This document shows, in pieces, positions 18,135-25,449 of a DNA stretch of 64,000 bases. The translations under genes and the position numbers were made by a program. Source of the DNA: Methylotuvimicrobium alcaliphilum 20Z. GTDB lineage: Bacteria > Pseudomonadota > Gammaproteobacteria > Methylococcales > Methylomonadaceae. The stretch covers positions 1,922,001 through 1,986,000 of the forward strand of contig NC_016112.1 of the NCBI RefSeq assembly GCF_000968535.2, in the 5' to 3' direction. The notes beneath the pieces were generated by a model, which saw only the letters and a list, made by a program, of their open reading frames with translations, searched no databases and had not been told where the DNA came from. How positions within the stretch are numbered: position 1 is the stretch's first letter; each line of letters opens with the position of its first letter.

Positions 18135-20819
18135 ATGGCAAAAAAAGACACGCTCGAAAAATCCGCTGGCAAGGCTTGGTCGAAATGGGGGCCTTATCTC
18201 AGCGAACGGCAGTGGGGAACGGTGCGTGAAGATTACAGCGACAATGGCGACGCCTGGAATTATTTTCCGCATTCGCAATCGACATCGCGCGCCTATCGTT
18301 GGGGCGAGGACGGCTTGGGCGGCATCAGCGACGATAGTCAGCAGCTTTGTTTCGCGCTGGCGCTTTGGAACGGTCAAGACCCGGTACTGAAAGAGCGACT
18401 GTTCGGTTTGACCGGACCGCAAGGCAATCATGCAGAGGACGTCAAGGAATATTACTACTATCTCGATGCGACGCCGAACCATAGCTATCTGAAATATCTT
18501 TATAAATACCCGCAGGCCGCATTTCCCTACAAAGACCTGGTCGAGACGAACGCCAGCCGCTCCAAACTCGAATCCGAATATGAATTGATCGATACCGGTG
18601 TTTTCGACGAGGATCGTTATTTTGATGTCTTTGTCGAATATGCAAAGGCGGATCCCGAGGATATTCTAATCCGCATCAGCATCGTGAATCGCGGGCCGGA
18701 CGACGCATCGCTTCGGGTGCTGCCGACGCTGTGGTTTCGCAATACTTGGGCGGGGTCGAATGAGACAGCCAAGCCGCAACTGAACCGGGGCGAAAGGGGC
18801 AACGGCGCGAGCGCGGTGTCTGCGAGTCATGCGGAATTAGGCGATTACCAATTGATTGCCGAAGGCGCGCCGGAGTGGTTGTTCGTCGACAATGAAAGCA
18901 ATAACCGCTTATTGTTCGGTGGCGAAAACCATAGCGCTTATGTCAAGGACGGCATCAACGACTCTATCGTGCTAGGCAAGCAGGATGCCGTGAATCCGGA
19001 AGGATTCGGCACGAAAGCCGCGGCCGATTACGCGTTGACCGTTCGGCCTGGCGAAACGAAAACCGTCAAACTGCGCCTGCGGAAAGCGGACGGCGAAGCG
19101 AAAACGGCTTTCGAGGACTTCGACGCTATCTTCGAGCAAAGAGCCCAAGAAGCGGATGAATTTTATCAGGAGTTGATCGGCGAACTACCGGGCCCGCAAG
19201 GGCTTGTGTTGCGGCAGGCTCTGGCGGGCATGATATGGACCAAACAATATTACGAATTCGATGTCGGCCGCTGGCTCGGCGAGCATCACGGTAAGGCAAC
19301 CCGCAACGGCGATTGGGGGCACATGCGCAATCACGACATCATATCGATGCCGGACAAATGGGAATATCCGTGGTACGCGGTTTGGGATTCGGCTTTTCAT
19401 ACCTTGGCGCTGGTACTGGTCGATCCCGATTTCGCAAAGGGGCAACTCAGCCTTTTTCTTGACGAACGTTATCTGCATCCGAACGGCCAGATTCCGGCTT
19501 ACGAATGGAATTTCAGCGACGTCAATCCGCCGGTCCATGCCTGGGCCGTGCGCATGGTCTATCGTATCGATCGCGAGCGCCGGGGCGAGGGCGATATCGA
19601 CTTTTTGAAGAACGCCTTTGCAGGTTTGGAGCGCAATTTTCATTGGTGGGAAACGCGCAAGGGCCCCGACGGCGACGTTTATCAAGGCGGCTTCTTGGGT
19701 TTGGATAATATCGGCGTGTTCGACCGCAGCGAACATCTGCCGACCGGCGGGCATCTCGAACAGTCGGACGGCACCGCCTGGATGGCGCTCTATGCGCAGA
19801 ACATGATTCAGATCGGCCTGGAGTTGATCAAGCACGATCCCGGCTATCAACAAAAGGTTATTGCTTATCTCGATCACTTTTTGGGAATCGCCGCGGCGAT
19901 GCATGATATCGGCTGCGAACACCGGGATATGTGGGACGAGGAGGACGGCTTTTTTTATGATGTGCTGCGTTTCCCGGACGGCAGCTCGACACGTTTAAAA
20001 GTACGCTCACTAGTCGGCTTGTTGCCGTTATGTGCGGTGACGGTGATCGAAGCCGATACCTTGGCGCAATTGCCTGAGCTCGCGGCTCGCTATGAAAAAC
20101 TGGTTCAGCGTAAGGAGCATCTGGCCGAGAACATTTCATGTCCGATGACGCCAGGCATCGAGAATCGCCGCTTGCTGGCGATCTTGGATGAAGAGAAATT
20201 AAGGCGCGTGCTGACCCGCCTGCTCGACGAACAAGAGTTTCTAAGCCCTTACGGCATCCGCTCGTTGTCCAAATATCATCAAGATCATCCCTATCAGTTT
20301 CATTGGGAGGGTCAAACCCATACGGTCGCTTACATACCGGGCGAGTCCGAAACCTATATGTTCGGCGGCAATTCGAACTGGCGAGGTCCGGTGTGGCTGC
20401 CGGCCAATTTATTGATCGTTCAGGCCTTATTGACGATGCACACCTATTACGGCGACGATTTTAAGATGGAATGCCCGACCGGTTCAGGCAACCGGCTCAA
20501 TCTGTTTCAAATCGCCAAGGAAATTTCATGTCGGCTGATGGATATATTTATGCCCGATCAAAACGGCAGGCGGCCGGTTTTCGGCGGCGCTGAAAAGTTT
20601 CAGAGCGATCCCCATTTTCGCGATCATCTGTTGTTCTATGAATATTTTCATGGCGACGACGGTTCGGGTCTGGGGGCCAGTCATCAAACCGGCTGGACCG
20701 GAACCCTGGCGACGCTGTTGACGATATTCGGTTCGCTCGATCATGAGGACTTGCTCAAAGGCGGCATGCAGGGAGTCGTCGAAGCATTGGCGGGAATGGA
20801 CGAAAACACAACTCAGTAA
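18135..20819 (+). CDS. GH63-like (MGH1-type) glucosidase
   Basis: An 894-residue cytoplasmic glycoside hydrolase of the GH63/MGH1 (alpha/alpha)6-barrel type. Typical stretches are WGTVREDYSDNGDAWNYFPH near the N-terminus, YPWYAVWDSAFHT, GQIPAYEWNFSDVNPPVHAW, and GGNSNWRGPVWLPANLLIVQ. Members release glucose from alpha-glucosides, including glucosylglycerate and glycogen-like substrates. No signal peptide, so the substrate is internal, such as a compatible solute or storage sugar (inference). SD GGAGAG precedes the ATG. It is the first gene of an operon continuing with the GH13 gene 13 bp later. Confidence 0.82.
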   Translation: MAKKDTLEKSAGKAWSKWGPYLSERQWGTVREDYSDNGDAWNYFPHSQSTSRAYRWGEDGLGGISDDSQQLCFALALWNGQDPVLKERLFGLTGPQGNHAEDVKEYYYYLDATPNHSYLKYLYKYPQAAFPYKDLVETNASRSKLESEYELIDTGVFDEDRYFDVFVEYAKADPEDILIRISIVNRGPDDASLRVLPTLWFRNTWAGSNETAKPQLNRGERGNGASAVSASHAELGDYQLIAEGAPEWLFVDNESNNRLLFGGENHSAYVKDGINDSIVLGKQDAVNPEGFGTKAAADYALTVRPGETKTVKLRLRKADGEAKTAFEDFDAIFEQRAQEADEFYQELIGELPGPQGLVLRQALAGMIWTKQYYEFDVGRWLGEHHGKATRNGDWGHMRNHDIISMPDKWEYPWYAVWDSAFHTLALVLVDPDFAKGQLSLFLDERYLHPNGQIPAYEWNFSDVNPPVHAWAVRMVYRIDRERRGEGDIDFLKNAFAGLERNFHWWETRKGPDGDVYQGGFLGLDNIGVFDRSEHLPTGGHLEQSDGTAWMALYAQNMIQIGLELIKHDPGYQQKVIAYLDHFLGIAAAMHDIGCEHRDMWDEEDGFFYDVLRFPDGSSTRLKVRSLVGLLPLCAVTVIEADTLAQLPELAARYEKLVQRKEHLAENISCPMTPGIENRRLLAILDEEKLRRVLTRLLDEQEFLSPYGIRSLSKYHQDHPYQFHWEGQTHTVAYIPGESETYMFGGNSNWRGPVWLPANLLIVQALLTMHTYYGDDFKMECPTGSGNRLNLFQIAKEISCRLMDIFMPDQNGRRPVFGGAEKFQSDPHFRDHLLFYEYFHGDDGSGLGASHQTGWTGTLATLLTIFGSLDHEDLLKGGMQGVVEALAGMDENTTQ

Positions 20820-20832
20820 GCGAGGTGACAAA

Positions 20833-22296
20833 ATGAAGGTTTCACATTATCCATCGCTTTATCAAATCAATACACGGGTTCGGCATCGGCGGTTTTGCCT
20901 CGATCGGGGCGGGGCCGCCGGCATCGACGACTGGCCTGATAGCGAATGGCAAGGCATTGCCGAACAAGGTTTCGATTGGCTATGGTTGCTGGGCGTTTGG
21001 CAAACCGGTCAAGCCGGAGCGCAAGTTTCCCGAAGTCATGAGCCGTGGCAGCAAGGTTTTCAGGCCAGTCTGGCCGACTTGTCCGAAGACGACATCTGCG
21101 GCTCTTGCTTTGCGGTGACTAGCTATCGAACGGCGGAGTATCTCGGCGGAGATAAAGCCCTCGCCGGTGTGCGCAAAAAACTGAACGAGCAAGGGTTGAA
21201 GCTGATGCTCGATTTCGTGCCGAATCACACGGCATTGGACCATCCCTGGGTTCGGGAACACCCGGAATTTTATATTCAAGGCTCGAATGAAGATCTCGAG
21301 CGCGAACTGCAAAATTATATCGAGCTCGAAAGTAAGCAGGGTAAACAAGTCTTTGCTTACGGCCGCGATCCTTATTTCGACGGCTGGCCCGATACGCTGC
21401 AACTTGACTACAGCAATCCGAAAGTACAGGAGTCGATGATCGCCGAATTGCTTGCCGTTGCCGAACGCTGCGACGGCGTGCGCTGCGACATGGCGATGTT
21501 GATTTTACCGGAAGTGTTCGATAGAACCTGGGGAAAATCGATAGAGCCGTTTTGGCCGAAGGCGATCGCGGCGGTACGCGAGCGTTTTCCGGATTTCGTG
21601 TTATTAGCCGAAGTCTATTGGGATCTCGAATGGACGCTGCAGCAACAAGGCTTCGATTTTACTTACGACAAACGGCTTTACGACCGGCTTAGAGACCGGG
21701 TAGCCCGCCCGGTGCGCGAACATTTGGTCGCGGGTCTCGATTTTCAAAGCAAACTGGCGCGTTTTCTCGAAAACCACGACGAACCGCGCGCCGCGCATAC
21801 GTTTCCGCCGGAGGTTCACGAAGCCGCGGCGATCGTCACTTTTCTTTCGCCGGGCTTACGTTTTTTTCATGACGGTCAATTGACCGGTAACAGTGTGCAT
21901 ATTCCGATTCATCTGTGCCGTGGGCCCGAGGAGACCGCCGATCAACGCTTGAGCGAGTTTTACAGCGGTTTATTGCAGACTTTGCAAAGACCGGTGTTTA
22001 GAAGCGGCGAATGGGCATTGGCGGACTGCCGTCCGGCCGAAGACGGCAACGAATCCTGGCGGAATTTCATCGGTTATCGATGGCGATCGGTCGATGAAAC
22101 GGTCTGGGTCGCCGTCAACTATGCCGCTCAGCCGGGCCAGTGCCGTCTTGAAGGAGCGCAGATACCGAAAAACGAAAATAACACGCAAGTCCTGTTGAGT
22201 TCGCAGCCGCAGAAGCCGGGCGTCGAAATGAACGAAGAGGGCATTCGGTTCGACTTTCCGGCGTGGGGCTATCGTGTTTTTACGTTGCCGGACTGA
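20833..22296 (+). CDS. GH13 (alpha-amylase family) glycosidase
   Basis: A 487-residue GH13 enzyme. The family regions are present: LMLDFVPNHTALDH (region I), DGVRCDMAML (nucleophile Asp), LLAEVYWDLEW (acid/base Glu) and LENHDEPRAA (stabiliser Asp). No signal peptide is present, so it acts in the cytoplasm. The subfamily (amylase, sucrose- or trehalose-acting) cannot be decided by eye. The start is the ATG at 20833 behind GAGGTGACAAA, 13 bp after the GH63 stop; an upstream in-frame ATG would overlap the GH63 gene heavily. It is part of the sugar operon. Confidence 0.85.
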   Translation: MKVSHYPSLYQINTRVRHRRFCLDRGGAAGIDDWPDSEWQGIAEQGFDWLWLLGVWQTGQAGAQVSRSHEPWQQGFQASLADLSEDDICGSCFAVTSYRTAEYLGGDKALAGVRKKLNEQGLKLMLDFVPNHTALDHPWVREHPEFYIQGSNEDLERELQNYIELESKQGKQVFAYGRDPYFDGWPDTLQLDYSNPKVQESMIAELLAVAERCDGVRCDMAMLILPEVFDRTWGKSIEPFWPKAIAAVRERFPDFVLLAEVYWDLEWTLQQQGFDFTYDKRLYDRLRDRVARPVREHLVAGLDFQSKLARFLENHDEPRAAHTFPPEVHEAAAIVTFLSPGLRFFHDGQLTGNSVHIPIHLCRGPEETADQRLSEFYSGLLQTLQRPVFRSGEWALADCRPAEDGNESWRNFIGYRWRSVDETVWVAVNYAAQPGQCRLEGAQIPKNENNTQVLLSSQPQKPGVEMNEEGIRFDFPAWGYRVFTLPD

Positions 22297-22306
22297 CGAG
22301 TCAAAT

Positions 22307-22852
22307 ATGAACTCGTCGAACGATAGCCGGCACCGCGCCGCGCGCGTCGTAATCATCGGCGGCGTTTCCGGTTGCGGAAAATCGACGGTCGGCAGGGCGC
22401 TGGCCGAATATTTAGGTTGGTCCTTCATTGAAGGCGATGCGTTTCATTCCGAAGCGAATATAGAAAAAATGCGGCGCGGCGAGGCGCTGGACGATAACGA
22501 CCGACGACCCTGGCTGGAAAGCTTGCACAACGAAATCATCTATCATCTCGATCGGGGTATTTCGGCGGTGATGGCTTGTTCGGCATTGAAGGCAAGTTAC
22601 CGCGAAATATTGTGCGGGGACGAAGTTAACGTGAGCTTTGTCTTCTTGAGTTGTAGCCGGGAAAGTCTGCATCGACGTTTGACGACACGGCAAGGCCATT
22701 TCCTGGGCGCCGAATTGCTCGATAGCCAGCTCGCGGCCTTTGAATCGTCTCACGACATTCTTTTAATCGACAGCGAACAAGCCGTCGAAACGCTGGTTGA
22801 ATCGATCGCGGATTGGCTGGCTTATTCTGGGAGCGAATGCGATGAAACATGA
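22307..22852 (+). CDS. gntK: Gluconokinase
   Basis: A 181-residue P-loop kinase phosphorylating gluconate to 6-phosphogluconate. The Walker A sequence IGGVSGCGKSTVGR is near residue 18-30. EGDAFHSEANIEKM is the substrate-site motif, MACSALKASYREIL follows, and RQGHFLGAELLDSQ completes the GntK signature. The ATG at 22307 lies just after the GH13 stop. The 3' end overlaps the next gene by 11 bp, so it is co-translated with it. With the gluconolactonase and the SDR glucose dehydrogenase it would form a glucose-to-6-phosphogluconate route. Confidence 0.9.
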   Translation: MNSSNDSRHRAARVVIIGGVSGCGKSTVGRALAEYLGWSFIEGDAFHSEANIEKMRRGEALDDNDRRPWLESLHNEIIYHLDRGISAVMACSALKASYREILCGDEVNVSFVFLSCSRESLHRRLTTRQGHFLGAELLDSQLAAFESSHDILLIDSEQAVETLVESIADWLAYSGSECDET

Positions 22853-23687
22853 CACCGAAATACTGCTGACCGGTTTGGCCTTTCCTGAAGCGCCGCGTTG
22901 GCGGGGCGATCGGCTTTGGTTTACCGATCAGCATGCGCGGCGTGTGATGACCGTGAAAACTGACGGACAGGCCGAGTGTATACTCGAAACCGACGATCTG
23001 CCGGGCGGACTGACTTGGCTGCCTGACGGAACGCCTTTGGTCGTTGCGATGACCGAGCGTGCCGTCTATAAGCTCGAAGACCGAGCCTGGACGCGATATG
23101 CCGATTTGTCCGCATTGGCACCGTTTCATTGCAACGACATGATCGCGACAGCCGGCGGCCGCGCTTATGTCGGCAACTTCGGTTACGATTTGCACGGCGG
23201 CGCGCCGCAAGCCAAGACTCATTTGATAGCGGTCGAAACGGACGGCAGTTGCCGGATCGCCGCCGAAGGCTTGCTGTTTCCGAACGGTTGCGTGATCTCT
23301 CCGGACGGCGCGACATTGATCGTCGCGGAAACTTTCGCAGCGCGCTTGACCGCATTCACGATCGGCGAGGACGGCTTGTTACGAGACGCCCGAACTTGGG
23401 CCGATTTAAGCGAGGCAACGCCGGACGGTATTTGTCTCGACGACGAAGGCGCGATCTGGGTTGCCAGTCCCGGAACCGGCGAAGTGATCCGGGTCGAACA
23501 GGGTGGCAAAATATTGACCCGTATCAACCCGTTGGGCGTCCCTTATGCTTGCATGTTGGGCGGTCCGGAGCGCCGGACTTTGTTTATCACGACTTCCGAA
23601 ACGGACGATCCCGATAAGGCCAACAGTCTGAAATCGGGGCGCATCGAAATGGTCGAAGTTGATGTGCCGGGTGCGGGTTGGCCTTGA
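22842..23687 (+). CDS. SMP-30/gluconolactonase-family lactonase
   Basis: A 281-residue six-bladed beta-propeller of the SMP-30/Gnl/LRE type. The N-terminus GLAFPEAPRWRGDRLWFTD carries the metal-binding Glu. Later come FHCNDMIATAGGRAYVGNFG (metal-binding Asn), LLFPNGCVISPDG, and TPDGICLDDEGAIWVAS (metal-binding Asp). Expected reaction: gluconolactone hydrolysis to gluconate. The start is the ATG at 22842, overlapping gntK. The last nine codons plus 3' flank are duplicated at 30502-30541, see the direct-repeat entries. In the ancestral order the glucose dehydrogenase gene probably followed directly. Confidence 0.88.
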   Translation: MKHDTEILLTGLAFPEAPRWRGDRLWFTDQHARRVMTVKTDGQAECILETDDLPGGLTWLPDGTPLVVAMTERAVYKLEDRAWTRYADLSALAPFHCNDMIATAGGRAYVGNFGYDLHGGAPQAKTHLIAVETDGSCRIAAEGLLFPNGCVISPDGATLIVAETFAARLTAFTIGEDGLLRDARTWADLSEATPDGICLDDEGAIWVASPGTGEVIRVEQGGKILTRINPLGVPYACMLGGPERRTLFITTSETDDPDKANSLKSGRIEMVEVDVPGAGWP

Positions 23688-23698
23688 TTTTCCATTAA
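23674..23698 (+). repeat. Direct repeat, left copy, at gluconolactonase 3' end
   Basis: A 25-bp perfect core starting CGGGTTGGCCTTGATTTTCC and ending CATTAA. It is shared with 30512-30536. Over 23664-23703 against 30502-30541 the match is 37 of 40 bases. It covers the end of the gluconolactonase gene (GWP-stop) and its 3' flank. Confidence 0.85.
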
Positions 23699-23857
23699 TC
23701 CATTACCTGAGTTCAGATTAACAAACCCATTCAGTATCAGACATGGCTTCCAGAAGACCTATGCAGGACTTCCGCTACGCTGCAACGGGTTACTTGGTAA
23801 TTACGTGGCCTGTATGCGCCTTCAGGCCCAGAATGTCCTGATCTTTGGTTGTAGAAA

Positions 23858-23885
23858 CTTGCTAATCAGGTAACTTGTTAGCAAG
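23858..23885. repeat. Hairpin carrying the CTTGCTAATCAGG motif
   Basis: CTTGCTAATCAGG at 23858-23870 is the reverse complement of the terminal motif of the element at 35170-35529 and of the sequence right after the kai operon (30256). Together with TTAGCAAG at 23878-23885 it forms an 8-bp stem. It probably marks a relic element end at the left side of the inserted segment. Confidence 0.55.
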
Positions 23886-23920
23886 ATGACAATAGGCACA
23901 TGCCCTGCTAGACTCATCCC

Positions 23921-24193
23921 ATGAAGCAGATTAACTGGAATGCGGAAAAGAACCAGCAGTTGATGGGCGAGCGCGGAGTTTCCTTCGAAGATGTCCTGTT
24001 CGCTCTTTAATCCGGTGGTTTACTTGATGATGGGCCTCATCCCAGCAGGGACAAGTACCCGAATCAGAGGCTGTTTGTGGTTCGAATTGATGATTATGCC
24101 TGGCTGATGCCGTATGTTGAGAATGATAAAGAATTGTTTCTCAAGACGATTATTCCCAGTCGCAAGGCTACCAAGAAATTTCTAGGGGATTAG
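23921..24193 (+). pseudogene. BrnT-like toxin gene with internal stop
   Basis: Reading from the ATG at 23921 gives KQINWNAEKNQQLMGERGVS then FEDVLFAL, followed by TAA at 24008-24010. The same frame stays open afterwards with LFVVRIDDYAWLMPYVEND and TIIPSRKATKKFLGD to a stop at 24193. The whole resembles a BrnT-type ribonuclease toxin of about 90 residues (W near the N-terminus, GVSFED, final SRKAT). The stop breaks it at codon 30, in a place where homologues read through. One base before the next ATG separates it from the CopG-like antitoxin gene, the usual toxin-first order. The toxin is probably inactive. Confidence 0.72.
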
Positions 24194-24194
24194 T

Positions 24195-24497
24195 ATGGAC
24201 AAGATTAAATTAGATCCAGAAGAGCAAGAGCTGCTTGATGCATATGAGTCTGGGGACTTTAGGTCAGATCTGGATGTTGCTCGTCGGGAGTATCTCACCC
24301 AGGCAGCGGAAGAAACACTCAAGAAAGATAAACGGATCAATATCCGTATCTCCAGTCGTGATCTGGAGGCACTTCAGCGCAGAGCGTTAGAAGAAGGTCT
24401 TTCATACCAGTCTTTGGTGTCTAGTGTCCTGCACAAGTATGTCTCCGGCGGACTTAAGGACATCACTGCGAACAAGTCAGACCAGCGGACGCGCTAA
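24195..24497 (+). CDS. CopG/BrnA-like antitoxin
   Basis: A 100-residue protein whose C-terminal part (about 50-90) is a ribbon-helix-helix domain: KRINIRISSRDLEALQRRAL then EEGLSYQSLVSSVLHKYVSG. This is the DNA-binding and antitoxin fold paired with BrnT-type toxins. The N-terminal acidic stretch (LDPEEQELLDAYESGDF) is typical of the toxin-binding part. It starts one base after the stop of the broken toxin. It appears intact and may now act alone as a repressor of its own promoter. Confidence 0.8.
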   Translation: MDKIKLDPEEQELLDAYESGDFRSDLDVARREYLTQAAEETLKKDKRINIRISSRDLEALQRRALEEGLSYQSLVSSVLHKYVSGGLKDITANKSDQRTR

Positions 24498-24554
24498 TGC
24501 GCGCCGCTGTCTTCTGCATCATGCTTTACAGGGGAGCTAAGATGCGCCTCTTGA

Positions 24555-24662
24555 TACCTATGTCGTTTCTCTTCACCGCATGAAGCGAAACAGGATCTTT
24601 CGGCAGGCCGTTTCAGCAAGGACAATATTGATCAACATATCGCCGAGTCATTTGTGGAATGA
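24555..24662 (+). pseudogene. Remnant of an antitoxin gene (C-terminal part only)
   Basis: An open frame with no start codon ends in HEAKQDLSAGRFSKDNIDQH then IAESFVE and TGA at 24660-24662, overlapping the following toxin start by ATGA. The wording (EAKQDL...GRFS) looks like the C-terminus of an antitoxin encoded just upstream of RelE-type toxins. The N-terminal part is missing: the frame is closed by a stop just before 24555. The antitoxin is therefore probably deleted in part. Confidence 0.55.
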
Positions 24663-24940
24663 CTTATAGCTTTATTTCTACCGAGAGTTACAAAAAACGC
24701 GCTCGGCGTTTTGCAAAGCAACACCCTGAATTTAAAGAGCAATACCGAAAAACCTTGCAATTACTGTCTCAAACCCCTTTTCATCCGGCGCTTCGTTTAC
24801 ATGCTCTAAAAGAAAAATTAGCCGATTTGCATTCGGTATCTATTAATCTCAGCTATCGGATAACCATTGAAATGATCATTTCCGAAAAAGAGATCATTTT
24901 GGTTAATGTCGGTAGTCATGATAAGGTATATCAAGGTTGA
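24659..24940 (+). CDS. RelE/ParE-superfamily toxin
   Basis: A 93-residue protein of the RelE/YafQ-like mRNA-interferase superfamily: FISTESYKKRARRFAKQHPE at the N-terminus, HPALRLHALKEKLADLHSVS in the middle, and ISLSYRIT-like (here NLSYRITIEM) then VGSHDKVY at the C-terminus. The frame is intact. The ATG overlaps the stop of a truncated antitoxin remnant. A full toxin without a full antitoxin suggests either loss of activity, rescue by another antitoxin in the genome, or a silent locus. Confidence 0.75.
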   Translation: MTYSFISTESYKKRARRFAKQHPEFKEQYRKTLQLLSQTPFHPALRLHALKEKLADLHSVSINLSYRITIEMIISEKEIILVNVGSHDKVYQG

Positions 24941-25080
24941 TCGGTTTACCGGCTTCCGTTTTTCATAGCGATGGGTCTGGATAACGAATGCTACATATTC
25001 TATGCGGTCTAGCGCGCATACTCAGTAGTAATCAGTAGGATACCATTCGCCTTGTTTATGTTTGAAAGCTATCTTATCGC

Positions 25081-25292
25081 AGCAATTCCCAATTTGGAGA
25101 TCAAAAAGGGTGTGGGGTATGCTTGGCGAGGATGTCGGTAGCAGGGCAGATTTTTGCTCCTGCAAAATCTGCATTCACGCCATCCTTGGCGTTCGAGCTG
25201 CCGCCAAGCCCCCATGAATGGGTTTACGGCGTTCCTCGACAGGCATACCCCACACCCTAAAACCGGCGAAACTGCTCAAACTGGGAATTGCT
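25081..25292. repeat. Palindromic repeat element, family 1, copy B
   Basis: A longer relative of copy A, in the opposite orientation: AGCAATTCCCAATTTGGAGA at the left end and AAACTGGGAATTGCT at the right. GGGTGTGGGGTATGC and GCATACCCCACACCC lie just inside. It carries an extra GAGGATGTCGGTAGCAGGGC segment also present in copy C. It occupies the gap between the RelE-like gene and kaiC, that is, it is inside the inserted segment. Confidence 0.85.
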
Positions 25293-25449
25293 GATCTTAT
25301 CGACTGTTTTTGAAATCGGTTTCTGCTTACCAACTTAAGCCTATTTGCTCATGTAGACTAAGCCATTCCTGAAAGGCACGTACCTCATTCAGTTCTGTCT
25401 TGCGTCGGTAACAATCGGAGCTGAAACAGAGTATTTCTTGGAAGAATTA

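Noticed and set aside
19185-19922. 245-codon minus-strand frame opposite the GH63 gene
   Set aside because: Shadow of a GH63-like gene with strong family motifs in the plus frame.
23699-23857. Possible attC or transposase remnant at the left border of the inserted segment
   Set aside because: An open frame of about 44 codons exists, but no recognised motif; attC-like cores were not convincing.
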